A stretch of 64,000 nt of DNA from Psychrobacillus sp044762745 (GCF_044762745.1 NZ_JBIWEX010000005.1:137587-201586), one strand, 5' to 3'. Shown: positions 53,391-62,794, counted from the first letter of the stretch. Numbers and translations: made by a program. Notes: generated from the letters alone by a model not told the origin.

Positions 53391-54485
53391 ATGATTACAA
53401 AACAGCTTGCCAATCAGATCGTTGAACAAACAATGCTTAGACTACACCGAAATATTAACGTCATTCAAACGAATGGGATGATTTTAGCATCTGGGGACCG
53501 CCTACGTGTAGATAGTATTCATGAAGGGGCTATTATCGTAGCAGAAACGAGAAAGCCTTTACTAATTACAGAGGAAAATAATCACTTATTCCCGAAAACG
53601 AAACCTGGTATTAATTTGCCAATATTTTTTCAACAAGAATTAATTGGAGTGATTGGAATTACGGGTGATCCGAAAGAGATTGAAGAAATAGCGACACTCG
53701 TTCAGCTGACAACAGAAATGATGGTTTACCAAGCGTTGATTGCCTCGGAACGCGAGTGGGAAAGAAAAATGCAAGAGATGGTTTTTGAAGAATTAATGAG
53801 TGGACAGCCTTTACAAAAAGTCATTTTTGAACGAATAAATAAAATAGGCTTCCAAAACAAAGCCCCTTTTCATACGATGATGATAGAACTCAATCCAGAA
53901 TCTAAATCATATCAAACAATACTTCAAGGAATCGAACATTATTTCCATCACGATTCTATTTTAGTCGGACATTATCAATTAAACGAACACTTCATCCTTG
54001 CTTCCGGATTAGACGAAAAAGCATTTCAGCAAAAAGTAAAACAACTCGCTAACATACTTCTGAAGTACAATATTTTTCCAATTTCGGTAGGTCAAGTCGT
54101 TCATTCGCTCGACCAAGTCCATTATTCTTATCAAACGGCAAGAATTGCGTTTGAATATGGACAGCGCAAACAATCAATTATTCATTTTGATGAAGTGGAA
54201 CTATATTCACTATTAAAAAAGCGTGACTCCCAAGAAGCACAGCATTTTACCAATCGGATACTAGGTACATTAGATGAAAAACTACTCATCACTTTACATT
54301 CTTTTTTTTACTGCAATCAACAACAAGCAGTTTGTGCGGAATCGTTAGAAATTCATCGTCATACACTTACTTACCGCCTAAAAAAAATTCATAGTTTAAC
54401 TGGATATAATCCAACTTTATTTCAAGACGCCATTGTTTTACAAATTGCATTGTGGATGACGGATCGAAACTTTCATAACAGTTAA
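53391..54485 (+). CDS. CdaR/YsfB-family transcriptional regulator
   Basis: A 364-residue regulator. The N-terminal sugar-diacid recognition domain (about 1-135: LANQIVEQTMLRLHRNINVIQTNGMILASGDR, GVIGITGDPKEIE) is followed by a GGDEF-like middle region. The C-terminal PucR-type helix-turn-helix has ESLEIHRHTLTYRLKKIHSLTGYNP. Members sense sugar acids and activate transport and kinase genes. Its divergent placement makes the glycerate permease-kinase pair the obvious target. GGAGGT precedes the ATG. Confidence 0.9.
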   Translation: MITKQLANQIVEQTMLRLHRNINVIQTNGMILASGDRLRVDSIHEGAIIVAETRKPLLITEENNHLFPKTKPGINLPIFFQQELIGVIGITGDPKEIEEIATLVQLTTEMMVYQALIASEREWERKMQEMVFEELMSGQPLQKVIFERINKIGFQNKAPFHTMMIELNPESKSYQTILQGIEHYFHHDSILVGHYQLNEHFILASGLDEKAFQQKVKQLANILLKYNIFPISVGQVVHSLDQVHYSYQTARIAFEYGQRKQSIIHFDEVELYSLLKKRDSQEAQHFTNRILGTLDEKLLITLHSFFYCNQQQAVCAESLEIHRHTLTYRLKKIHSLTGYNPTLFQDAIVLQIALWMTDRNFHNS

Positions 54486-54520
54486 AAAACCGTTTCAGCT
54501 TATTTTGCCGAAACGGTTTT
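54486..54520. terminator. Bidirectional terminator between cdaR-like and NlpC/P60 genes
   Basis: AAAACCGTTTC and GAAACGGTTTT form the stem, with T-runs on both strands. Confidence 0.85.
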
Positions 54521-54533
54521 ATTCATATTATTA

Positions 54534-55019
54534 TTATTTTTTAGCTACAGATACGTTAGCTATCTTTTTAGCGCCTACGTATTTGTTCCCCCAGTAATAT
54601 GGGTCATTTAATTTATCGATTCGAACACCTTTTGATGTTGAAGCATGAATGAATTTTCCACTACCTATGTACATTCCAACGTGAGAAACGCCTTTACCTG
54701 ATGTATTGAAGAAAACTAAGTCTCCCTCAGCTAAGTTTGCTTTTTTCACAGATGTGCCTGTGCTGTACATTCCTGCTGCTGTTCTCGGTAAGTTCACACC
54801 ATTGTTTTTGTAAATATATCCGATAAAACCTGAACAATCAAATCCTGCTTTCGTTGTTCCACCATAACGATATTTAATTCCTATTAAATTTTTCGCACTT
54901 GATACTATTTCATTGGATGCTACAGTGCTTGCTGCTTCTGTATTTCCTGCAAATGTTCCAACGGCTAAAACTACAGTTAAACTAAAGATTGTGATGATTT
55001 TTTTAAACAAAGAAGTCAA
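54534..55019 (-). CDS. Secreted NlpC/P60 (C40) peptidase
   Basis: A 161-residue exported protein: signal peptide (about 1-29, ending NTEA) and an NlpC/P60 domain without LysM or SH3 modules. The catalytic cysteine is in FDCSGFIGYIYK, the histidine in VSHVGMYIG, and the third polar residue is the His of FIHASTSKGV. It cleaves D-Glu-meso-DAP type bonds in peptidoglycan stems. Lack of wall-binding repeats is unusual for a Bacillus lytic enzyme and suggests a small accessory hydrolase. The start is TTG, ten bases after GGAGG. Confidence 0.9.
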   Translation of the reverse strand: MTSLFKKIITIFSLTVVLAVGTFAGNTEAASTVASNEIVSSAKNLIGIKYRYGGTTKAGFDCSGFIGYIYKNNGVNLPRTAAGMYSTGTSVKKANLAEGDLVFFNTSGKGVSHVGMYIGSGKFIHASTSKGVRIDKLNDPYYWGNKYVGAKKIANVSVAKK

Positions 55020-55308
55020 AACTTATGTTCCTCCAAAAGATGTGTATTGAAAAATTCTACTAAAATTTTACTAAACTAGTATTTGTAAATTTCTCTATAC
55101 CCATACTAACACGTTCAAAACTAAAATGATTTTACAGTTGTGTAACAAAACTATTACAAAAACGTCTAATAGTTTTCAAACGTATTTGCTTTATAGGTAT
55201 TTACTCGTCGTAAAACATACAAATGAAATGTATCTTTTCTACCTGTTCATATGATATAAATAGTATAAGGAAATGATTAGGAATTACCTAGGAACAGGGG
55301 AGAAATAA

Positions 55309-57012
55309 ATGATGAAAAATACACTAACAGTACATCTAGGATCGATTATTGTTGGAATAATCGTTGCGATGCTGTTAATCACTTCGGTCGCTACATATAA
55401 GACTGCATATGATGAGTTATATAAAGCCGCTGGAATTGAGGCTTATGGATGTGCAAATATTACAACCGGCTTGATCAATCCTGGAGATATGATCAAAATA
55501 ATAGATGGTGACGCTGCTGCAGTTGATGCAGTTAGTAAACAGCTCAACTGGACTACTGCACATAAGGATATTTTTGAAACTCAGTATATTATTGATTTGG
55601 ATGGAAAATTATTAGCACTTGATGATCATTTGAAAGCAGACGGTTACAAGGCGGGAGATCAGTTTTATATAGATAAAGAAGCAGTAGATATGCTACTTGA
55701 AATGGGTCACCCAACTTACTCTAAAGCCTATGAATTCGGTGAGATGAAGCGTCTTTCTGGGTATGCACCAATCTATGAAAACCATGATCCAACTGGCAAG
55801 ATCATCGCAATTAGCGTGATTGATTTCGACGCTTCTATTGTAGGAAATCGAACATGGGATGTAGTGAGTAAAGGAATACTTACTAGTTTAATCCCAATGA
55901 TACTTGCTTCCATCGTTACGTTATTTTTGATCAGAAGAAAAACAAAACCACTTACGGTACTTATTGCCCATGCGGGGGAGATTGCAAAAGGGAATCTCTC
56001 TGTTAAAGACACCAACTTTACAAGCAAAGATGAGATTGGAGATTTAAGCAAAACGCTTAATAGACTTGCTGGAAACTTCCGTGAAATTCTCGGAACTGTT
56101 CAGAAGACTTCAGTTCAACTAACACAAAATGCAGAAGAAACAGCAGCTTCTTTAAATGAAATGAAAGATGCTGTACATCAAGTCGCTACAAATATGAGTG
56201 AAACGGTTGCATCCGTGTCAGATGGAACTTTGACAGCCGAACAATCATCTGTGATTTTACAATCGCTTGCAGAAGATCTTCAAAACTCTAAAATAACAGC
56301 GGACGCAAGCGTAGAGAATTCTAAAACCACGATGACAACAGCAGAAGAGGGATTAACTCGTGCAAGTGAAATTAGTCGCGATATGGACAAAATTAGAATA
56401 GCTTCCATTGAAACAGGTGAAACGATTCAACGTTTAAATGGAGCAACGACAAAAATCCAACATATTACCGGCTCCATTGCAGCAATTGCCGCTCAAACCA
56501 ATTTACTCGCACTAAACGCATCGATTGAAGCAGCTCGGGCAGGTGAACACGGAAAAGGCTTTGCGGTTGTTGCAGAAGAAGTTCGAAAACTTGCGGAACA
56601 ATCAAATAGCGAAGTAAACCAAGTCGAAATGATTGTTCAAGATATTACAGCAAGCATTTTATCGGTTGTAGCTTCTACAGAAGAAAGTACAAAACTAATT
56701 GAAACTGGTTCTGCTACGGTATTGCAAACGTCTCAATCATTAAGCGATATTTCAACCGAAGTCGCTAAAACAGTAGAAGAAATTTCAACTATTTCAAGTA
56801 AAGCAACAAACGAAGCGGAAGACTCGAAACAAGTGGTGAAACTCATTCAACAACTAACAGAATCTATTCGCGAAATAGAAAGAGTGACAACATCCATTTC
56901 GGCAGCAACCGAACAAACAACCGCCTCTATTGACGAAGTGGCAAACCGCTCCAACGAAACAAGCCATATGGCACAAGCGCTTCAACAAATCGTAGGCAAA
57001 TTCAAATTATAA
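55309..57012 (+). CDS. Methyl-accepting chemotaxis protein
   Basis: A 567-residue chemoreceptor. Membrane segments at about 10-30 and 190-208 flank an extracellular sensor of about 160 residues, probably a single Cache-type domain. A HAMP domain (about 210-262) leads to the cytoplasmic signalling hairpin AAIAAQTNLLALNASIEAARAGEHG, with FAVVAEEVRKLAEQS. It should bind CheW/CheA. The ligand is unknown. GGGGAG is seven bases before the ATG. It is monocistronic, and a fragment of repeat A begins right after its stop. Confidence 0.93.
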   Translation: MMKNTLTVHLGSIIVGIIVAMLLITSVATYKTAYDELYKAAGIEAYGCANITTGLINPGDMIKIIDGDAAAVDAVSKQLNWTTAHKDIFETQYIIDLDGKLLALDDHLKADGYKAGDQFYIDKEAVDMLLEMGHPTYSKAYEFGEMKRLSGYAPIYENHDPTGKIIAISVIDFDASIVGNRTWDVVSKGILTSLIPMILASIVTLFLIRRKTKPLTVLIAHAGEIAKGNLSVKDTNFTSKDEIGDLSKTLNRLAGNFREILGTVQKTSVQLTQNAEETAASLNEMKDAVHQVATNMSETVASVSDGTLTAEQSSVILQSLAEDLQNSKITADASVENSKTTMTTAEEGLTRASEISRDMDKIRIASIETGETIQRLNGATTKIQHITGSIAAIAAQTNLLALNASIEAARAGEHGKGFAVVAEEVRKLAEQSNSEVNQVEMIVQDITASILSVVASTEESTKLIETGSATVLQTSQSLSDISTEVAKTVEEISTISSKATNEAEDSKQVVKLIQQLTESIREIERVTTSISAATEQTTASIDEVANRSNETSHMAQALQQIVGKFKL

Positions 57013-57033
57013 AAATAATGCGAAAGCGCCTAT
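57013..57033 (+). repeat. Fragment of repeat family A, copy 3
   Basis: GCGAAAGCGCCTAT, starting eight bases after the chemoreceptor stop, matches the start of copies A1 and A2 (GCGCAAGCGCCTATG). The rest of the element is missing. Confidence 0.5.
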
Positions 57034-57116
57034 CTCTGCCTCAATGATTAATATTAATGGAATGTCGCACATAATAGGGATACTGCGCACTAGATATCTA
57101 TATTAAGTGACCGCCA

Positions 57117-57244
57117 GGATTTTCGCTGCAGGCGGACGCTTTCCGCCGGGTGAGCGATGAGCCATCGCCGACGCTACGCGTTCGCCTGCGATGTCTCATC
57201 TTCTCACTCATCCGGCAGGAGTCGCCGCCCTTCCGCGAAAATCC
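57117..57244 (+). repeat. Interspersed palindromic repeat family B, copy 1
   Basis: A 128-base GC-rich element bounded by GGATTTTCGC and GCGAAAATCC inverted ends. Inside are GGCGGACGCTTTCCGCC, GGTGAGCGATGAG, CTCATCTTCTCACTCATCC and GTCGCCGCCCTTCC, which fold on each other. It resembles short palindromic intergenic elements common in Bacillales (memory, not a search). It is non-coding and most likely a non-autonomous mobile element. Confidence 0.85.
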
Positions 57245-57280
57245 AGTAGTGTTTGTCAACTTAGGAGCATCTAGCTTTAA

Positions 57281-57397
57281 CAGACCGTCCTAATACAAGC
57301 TCTGTCACTCCAAAATAATGAAATTTTCAAATGGTTAAATCCAGAAGACGGCTTAGAGCAACTAGCGAGCCATCGACAGCACTATTTCTCAAAGTAA
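57281..57397 (+). pseudogene. Possible C-terminal gene remnant
   Basis: A stop-bounded frame of 38 codons with protein-like composition (ALSLQNNEIFKWLNPEDG, LEQLASHRQHYFSK) but no start codon or binding site. It may be the end of a gene removed when repeat B1 or neighbours arrived. The family is not recognised. Confidence 0.3.
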
Positions 57398-57529
57398 AAG
57401 ATTTACTTAGTATAAAATAATAAGTCTGGTCGTACATTGTATGGTATTTTGATGAATACAGGCACTTCGACTCGTATTCAATAGATAAAATTTTTCCTAC
57501 TGAGGTAAAACTTTGGAATATAAAATTTA

Positions 57530-57600
57530 CGCAGTGATTCAATTGTTTCTCGCAACATTGCAGAGGATATGCGCAACATAGAGAGGCATTTGTGAAACAT
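57530..57600. repeat. 21-nt-period repeat tract, CGCAAC type, short
   Basis: CGCAGT, CGCAAC, CGCAAC and TGAAAC begin at 57530, 57551, 57572 and 57593, exactly 21 bases apart. Words and spacing match the long tract at 30707. Confidence 0.75.
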
Positions 57601-57803
57601 ACACATAGCTAAAGCAGAAAATGCTGTCTTTGGGTAATTTTGTTTGGTTAGAGGAGGGTTTGTCGCATTTGTAGCATGTTTCATTTCGTTCTACGATTAA
57701 TTGGAATTACATTTTGTATTCACTGTCAGATCTATCCCAGTAATCTTGTTGTTTTTTAAGACTTGATTTTAAATAGTTACACTCATAAACTAGCAAATTT
57801 TGT

Positions 57804-57933
57804 GGATTACAGCGGAAGGGCGGCGACTCCAGTGGGATCAAGTGAGTAAGATGAGACATCACAACGTACGCGCAAGCGTCGGTGAAGGCTCATCACTCAC
57901 CCCACGGAAGCGTCCGCCCTGCAGCGAAAATCA
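57804..57933 (-). repeat. Interspersed palindromic repeat family B, copy 2
   Basis: On the minus strand it reads TGATTTTCGCTGCAGGGCGGACGC, then GGTGAGTGATGAGCC, GATGTCTCATCTTACTCACTTGATCC and GTCGCCGCCCTTCCGCTGTAATCC. It is homologous to B1 in inverted orientation. The ends are slightly more diverged than in B1. Confidence 0.85.
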
Positions 57934-58066
57934 TAGTGGTCACCTAATAGAACTCTCTAAGACGCAGTATCACTATACCGCGTTCGATTGAAAAAATGAC
58001 ATAACTTATGTTACTTGTAAAAAGTTATCCACATGCATAGAATATTTTAATTTCCTAAAGCAAAAT

Positions 58067-58102
58067 AAAAGCTCGCTTCCTATATAAGAAAGCGAGTTTT
58101 TT
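58067..58102. terminator. Terminator of gdhA
   Basis: CTCGCTT and AAGCGAG pair around CCTATATAAG-type loop sequence, with A- and T-runs on either side. It lies about ten bases past the gdhA stop. Confidence 0.75.
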
Positions 58103-58112
58103 AATCTATTTA

Positions 58113-59495
58113 TTAATGAATACCATGCGCTACCATCGCATCTGCTACTTTTAGAAATCCTGCAATATTCGCACCTACTACGAAATTACCAGGATACCCA
58201 TAATCTTTAGCCGCATCAAAACAGCTTTTATAAATATTTTTCATTACTACTTTTAACTTTTCATCCACTTCTTCCACAGTCCAAGATAAACGCATGCTAT
58301 TTTGTGACATTTCCATTGCAGAAACCGCCACACCGCCTGCATTAGCTGCTTTACCCGGTGCAAATAAAACGCCATTCATTTGGAAAGCATGAACCGCTTT
58401 TTCTGTACAAGGCATATTGGCACCTTCTCCTACCGCTTTTACACCATTTGCAATAAGCAATGCTGCGTCTGCTTCTTCCAATTCATTTTGCGTCGCACAT
58501 GGCAAAGCAATGTCGCAAGCAATTGACCATATATCACTACATCCTTCATGATACACCGCATGCTTATGAAATTTTGTATATTCTTGAATTCGTTTATTAT
58601 CAAATTCCTTCAATTGTTTCACTGTTTCTACATTGATCCCTTTCGGATCATAAATATATCCGCTAGAATCACTACATGCTAACACAGTCGCACCTAGCTC
58701 AATCGCCTTCTCCATAGCATAAGTTGCAACATTTCCCGAACCAGAAGCAATTACTGTTTTTCCAGCAAAACTATCGCCTTTTTCTTTTAGCATTTCTTCC
58801 ACAAAATAAACACAACCATAACCAGTCGCTTCTTTGCGTCCTAAGCTCCCACCATGATTTGGGTCTTTACCGGTGAAAACACCTGCTTCAAATCCACCTT
58901 TTATGCGATTATATTGCCCGAACATATAGCCAATTTCTCGTTTCCCGACGCCAATATCTCCTGCCGGTACGTCCATGTCCGCTCCAATATATTTGCTTAG
59001 CTCTGTTATAAAGCTTTGGGTAAATCGCATAATTTCACGCGATGACTTACCTTTCGGATCAAAGTCGGACCCACCTTTTCCTCCACCTATTGGCATACCT
59101 GTCAATGCATTTTTGAATGTTTGTTCGAAAGCCAAAAACTTCATAATACTGCTATTTACAGTCGGATGGAAGCGAATTCCCCCTTTATATGGTCCAATAC
59201 TATTATTAAACTGCACTCGGAAACCACGGTTCACTTGTACTTTCCCCGTATCATCTTCCCAAGCAACACGAAACGAAATCACACGGTCCGGCTCAGTTAT
59301 TCGTTCCAAAATGCCATTATGGATAAACTCAGGATGCTTTAAAAACACAGGTCGAAGAGAATCAAAAATCTCACGTGTTGCCTGTAAGAATTCCTTTTCT
59401 CCTGGATTACGCTTCTTCACTAATTCATAAACTTCATGCACATAATCATTTGCTCTACTTTTTTGTTCTACATTATTTCCTCTCAACAAATCCAT
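58113..59495 (-). CDS. gdhA: NADP-type glutamate dehydrogenase
   Basis: A 460-residue hexameric-type glutamate dehydrogenase. KGGIRFHPTVNSSIMKFLAFEQTFKNAL carries substrate-binding lysines, and GMPIGGGKGGSDFDPKGKS the catalytic region. DVPAGDIGVGKREIGYM and VIASGSGNVATYA (dinucleotide site) follow. It interconverts 2-oxoglutarate plus ammonia and glutamate. Length and the N-terminal extension match the biosynthetic NADP class rather than RocG. The ATG at 59495 has AGGGG eight bases upstream; in-frame codons further up lack a binding site. Confidence 0.94.
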   Translation of the reverse strand: MDLLRGNNVEQKSRANDYVHEVYELVKKRNPGEKEFLQATREIFDSLRPVFLKHPEFIHNGILERITEPDRVISFRVAWEDDTGKVQVNRGFRVQFNNSIGPYKGGIRFHPTVNSSIMKFLAFEQTFKNALTGMPIGGGKGGSDFDPKGKSSREIMRFTQSFITELSKYIGADMDVPAGDIGVGKREIGYMFGQYNRIKGGFEAGVFTGKDPNHGGSLGRKEATGYGCVYFVEEMLKEKGDSFAGKTVIASGSGNVATYAMEKAIELGATVLACSDSSGYIYDPKGINVETVKQLKEFDNKRIQEYTKFHKHAVYHEGCSDIWSIACDIALPCATQNELEEADAALLIANGVKAVGEGANMPCTEKAVHAFQMNGVLFAPGKAANAGGVAVSAMEMSQNSMRLSWTVEEVDEKLKVVMKNIYKSCFDAAKDYGYPGNFVVGANIAGFLKVADAMVAHGIH

Positions 59496-59861
59496 ATTTT
59501 TGCCCCTAACATTTATCATTCTTTTATCTATTATCTCGAATCTTCTAAAAACATTCAACACAAACATAGGTCTCCGTTAATAAATATACAAAAAATGTTA
59601 CAATTATACGTCTAAAATACCCAAGATCCATCTTCCCATTCCCATAATTCCTCATGAATATTTCAAAAACATTACAGCTATTTCAGGTCTCTGGCTCCTG
59701 AGTTATAACTGAAATAAAAAATCCATAATTTAACTTGTATATATTATACAATTATATATTGAATTAAAAATTATCTAAAAATTAATAAACAGCTTTTTTC
59801 ACCTTTATAATGAACTAATTAAAGTCCATATATGAAAAAGTTAAGAAAAGAGGAATAAAAC
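59496..59861. other. Divergent promoter region gdhA / yfcC-like
   Basis: 366 AT-rich bases without a gene. A CodY-like box is at 59769-59783. Several TATAAT-like words occur near 59745-59760, but no promoter could be assigned securely. Confidence 0.4.
59769..59783. promoter_or_regulatory. Candidate CodY box upstream of YfcC-like transporter gene
   Basis: AATTATCTAAAAATT matches AATTTTCWGAAAATT at 13 of 15 positions, 79 bases before the start. Very AT-rich surroundings raise the chance of a random match. Confidence 0.4.
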
Positions 59862-61271
59862 ATGGGAGCAGTAAATACTCCAGAATCAAAAAGAAAGTGG
59901 AAGCTGTCTATTCCACATGTGTATGTCATATTATTTTCACTCATTATAGTAGCAGCAATTTCCACTTACATATTTCCGTCAGGGGAGTATGAACGGATAG
60001 TGGACGAAGCAGGTAGAACTATTGTTGTAGCGGATACATATAAAGAAACTCATTCTACTCCTGCAGGCTTTTGGTCGATCTTTCAAGCTGTACATAAAGG
60101 AATGGTAAATTCTGCAGGTATTATTTTCTACATATTCATTGTAGGAGGTTCTTTTGGTATTTTGCAAGCAACTGGTGCCATCGAAGCTGCAGTTGGTTCG
60201 ATCGCACAAAAAATGAAAGGGAAAGAAATCTTAATTATTCCGATACTTATGACTTTCTTTGGCTTATCCGGTGCAATGCTTGGTTTAGCGGAAGAAACAA
60301 TTCCTTATATTACAATTTTAGTCCCTTTAATGCTATTAATTGGATACGATTCAATGGTAGGAACGGCTGTAGTGCTTCTTGGGACTTCAGCAGGATTTAC
60401 AGCAGCATTTATGAATCCCTTCACAGTTGGAGTGGCGCAAGGAATCGCAGAAGTTCCTTTGTTCTCCGGCCTTTATTTACGAATTATATTTTTTGTTATT
60501 TTTCTGTCAGTAAGTATTTGGTATGTAATGCGTTATGCTCGGAAAATTAAAAAAGATCCAACCAAAAGTACACTTTATAATGATGCAAACAGTGATAGTT
60601 TCAAAGTTCCTGATACTATTCTAACGCTTACGAATCGCCATAAAGTGATTTTCGTTATTTTACTTGGAACACTGGTGACACTCGCATTTGGAGTTATTAA
60701 ATTGGGATGGTACTTATCCGAAATTGCTGGGCTATTCTTGTTAATGGGAATCCTGATGGGGCTAGTTGGAAAAATGAATTTTAGCCAAATCTCAGAGCAA
60801 TTTATTGAAGGGTGTCGAGTTCTTGTAATGGGGGCGTTAGTAGTTGGGGTTGCAAACGCAATTTTAGTAGTCCTTCAAGACGGTAAAATTATGGACACAA
60901 TTTTATACGGATTCTCTTCTGTCATTGGAGACATGCCTGCAGGTTTGGCAGCGTTTGGTATGTACATCGTTCAATGCTTACTCAATTACATTATTCCATC
61001 AGGTAGTGGACAAGCTGCATTAACAATGCCTATTATGGCTCCACTTTCTGATCTAGTAGGGGTAACTCGTCAAACAGCTGTACTTGCCTTCCAGTTTGGG
61101 GACGGAATATCTAATATATTCACACCGACATCCGGATATTTCATGGCAGGGCTAGCGCTTGCAAAAATTTCTTGGGTGAAATGGGTAAAATGGATTTTTC
61201 CACTTATTATGATCCACTATGTGTTAGGTGCAATTTTCGTTACGGTCGCACATTATATAGGATTTTCATAA
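59862..61271 (+). CDS. YfcC family (DcuC-like) transporter
   Basis: A 469-residue membrane protein with about 12-13 transmembrane segments. It opens WKLSIPHVYVILFSLIIVAAISTYIFPSGEYER and has GLAEETIPYI, GTSAGFTAAFMNPFTVGVAQ, NYIIPSGSGQAALTMPIMAPL and FGDGISNIFTPTSGYFM, hallmarks of the YfcC/C4-dicarboxylate carrier-like family. An amino-acid or peptide derivative is the likely cargo because an M20 amidohydrolase gene follows 52 bases downstream. AGAGGAATAAAAC precedes the ATG. Confidence 0.88.
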   Translation: MGAVNTPESKRKWKLSIPHVYVILFSLIIVAAISTYIFPSGEYERIVDEAGRTIVVADTYKETHSTPAGFWSIFQAVHKGMVNSAGIIFYIFIVGGSFGILQATGAIEAAVGSIAQKMKGKEILIIPILMTFFGLSGAMLGLAEETIPYITILVPLMLLIGYDSMVGTAVVLLGTSAGFTAAFMNPFTVGVAQGIAEVPLFSGLYLRIIFFVIFLSVSIWYVMRYARKIKKDPTKSTLYNDANSDSFKVPDTILTLTNRHKVIFVILLGTLVTLAFGVIKLGWYLSEIAGLFLLMGILMGLVGKMNFSQISEQFIEGCRVLVMGALVVGVANAILVVLQDGKIMDTILYGFSSVIGDMPAGLAAFGMYIVQCLLNYIIPSGSGQAALTMPIMAPLSDLVGVTRQTAVLAFQFGDGISNIFTPTSGYFMAGLALAKISWVKWVKWIFPLIMIHYVLGAIFVTVAHYIGFS

Positions 61272-61323
61272 TATCACCCTCTTCATTCGTTGGGGGATTA
61301 GTTAATAGAAAGGAACTAAAACA

Positions 61324-62493
61324 ATGAAACCGGATATAAATTTAACAAAATGGATTATTGAACAACGACGTTACTTACACGCACATCCTGAAATTTCACA
61401 TGAAGAAACTGCTACAAAAACATATATAACGGAACAATTACACGCTTTAGGAATCGAGACGTATTCTATAACCGGAAAGGACGTCGTCGGTATTGTAAAA
61501 GGAGAACATCCTGGAAAGACAGTTGTTATTCGTTCCGATATGGATGCTTTGCCAATACTAGAAGAAACGGGTCTCCCATTCGCTTCAGTCAATAAAGGCA
61601 TTATGCACGCTTGTGGTCATGATGGACATATGTCCATTTTACTAGGAATCGCCAAATTACTTGTTGGAAACAAAACTGCTATTCATGGTACTATTCATCT
61701 TTTATTCCAACATGCCGAGGAAGCAGTTCCAGGTGGAGCTGTTGAAATAGCTTCGACTGACTTTCTGGACAACAAAGATGCCATTTTCGGTTATCATTTA
61801 TGGCAACCTTTACAATCAGGTTTAATCGGATTTCGTCCAGGTCCTACTATGGCAGGTGCAGATCGTTTTTCCATTACTATTTATGGAAAAGGCGGACATG
61901 GCTCCATGCCGGAAGAAACAATTGATCCAACGCTTGTTATCTCGCATATAATTACGCAGCTTCATACAATTGTAAGTCGTAATATTAAAGCGATTGATCA
62001 AGCAGTCATCAGTATCGGAGAGCTAAATTCAGGTACAAGTTATAATGTAATACCAGATACTGCGTATGCATCAGGTACCGTTCGTTATTTCAATAATGAA
62101 ATATCTTCTCTCATCCGAAAAAGAGTAGAAGACATTATAGATGGTGTATGTAAGTCTTTTGGTGCAAAATACAAAGTAGAGTACCTGCATGGGGATCCAC
62201 CTGTACTAAATAACAAAGCGTTAACATCTTTTATTCAAAAAACCGCTATCTCCCTTTTCGGCGAAGAAAAAGTAGTGGAAGTCGACCCTATTTTAGGTGC
62301 CGAAGACTTCTCTTGCTATTCACATAAAATTCCAGCGTCGTTTACTTTTATTGGCGTTGGAAAAGAAGAAGCTCCGTACGGGCATCACCATCCGAAATTT
62401 GATATTAATGAGGATATGCTCCCTGTAGGAGTCGAGCTATTTACAAACGGTGTACTCGATTATTTAAGAGATAGTACTGAAGAGAACAATTAA
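61324..62493 (+). CDS. M20 family amidohydrolase
   Basis: A 389-residue M20D metallohydrolase. RRYLHAHPEISHEE is the family N-terminus; metal-site motifs are RSDMDALPILEETG, HACGHDGHM and FQHAEEAVPGGA. The lid domain has GKGGHGSMPEETIDP, and GAEDFSCY and GHHHPKFD complete the site. Such enzymes remove acyl groups from N-acylamino acids (hippurate hydrolase, IAA-amino acid hydrolase group). It should be cotranscribed with the YfcC transporter, giving an import-and-deacylate pair. It is a different subgroup from the AmhX-like enzyme at 33730. Confidence 0.9.
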   Translation: MKPDINLTKWIIEQRRYLHAHPEISHEETATKTYITEQLHALGIETYSITGKDVVGIVKGEHPGKTVVIRSDMDALPILEETGLPFASVNKGIMHACGHDGHMSILLGIAKLLVGNKTAIHGTIHLLFQHAEEAVPGGAVEIASTDFLDNKDAIFGYHLWQPLQSGLIGFRPGPTMAGADRFSITIYGKGGHGSMPEETIDPTLVISHIITQLHTIVSRNIKAIDQAVISIGELNSGTSYNVIPDTAYASGTVRYFNNEISSLIRKRVEDIIDGVCKSFGAKYKVEYLHGDPPVLNNKALTSFIQKTAISLFGEEKVVEVDPILGAEDFSCYSHKIPASFTFIGVGKEEAPYGHHHPKFDINEDMLPVGVELFTNGVLDYLRDSTEENN

Positions 62494-62603
62494 TGCGATT
62501 GAGATTCTTGCAGAAACATTACAGGAATGTAGTTTTCCAAAGCTTCCAACAAAGTATAGTTTGTGCAATATAGGGATAATGCGTCTTAAGGAGGTTACCG
62601 CTA

Positions 62604-62702
62604 GGATTCCCACTGCAGGGCGGACGCTTTCCGCCGGGTGAGCGATGAACCATCACCGCCGCTTCGCGTACGTTGTGATGTTTCATCTGTCTCACTCATC
62701 CG
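62604..62702 (+). repeat. Interspersed palindromic repeat family B, copy 3, split by intron
   Basis: It reads GGATTCCCACTGCAGGGCGGACGCTTTCCGCC, GGTGAGCGATGAACC and CTCACTCATCCG, matching B1. It stops at 62702, where the intron 3' end begins, so the right third of the element must lie beyond the window. Confidence 0.85.
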
Positions 62703-62760
62703 GGTCGAGTAGGTGGAAACCTTTCTCCCTAGCGGGAGATTGTGTTTCACCACCCCTCAC

Positions 62761-62794
62761 AGAACCGTGCGTGCGCTATTAACGCACACGGCTC
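62761..62794 (-). ncRNA. Group II intron domain V
   Basis: On the minus strand GAGCCGTGTGCG-TTAATA-GCGCACGCACGGTTCT forms the 34-base domain V hairpin, 14 bases after the RT stop codon. The catalytic triad position is AGC within GAGCCG, and the bulge is in the expected place. Confidence 0.85.

Larger units (their letters stand above)
57245..57803. other. AT-rich segment between two inverted family B copies
   Basis: This 559-base stretch has no complete gene. It holds a small ORF remnant (57281-57397) and a 21-nt-period repeat tract (57530-57600). It is flanked by repeat B1 and the oppositely oriented B2. Confidence 0.6.

Noticed and set aside
58975..59430. 151-codon open frame on the plus strand
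   Set aside because: Antisense shadow of gdhA, without start signals or a recognisable domain.
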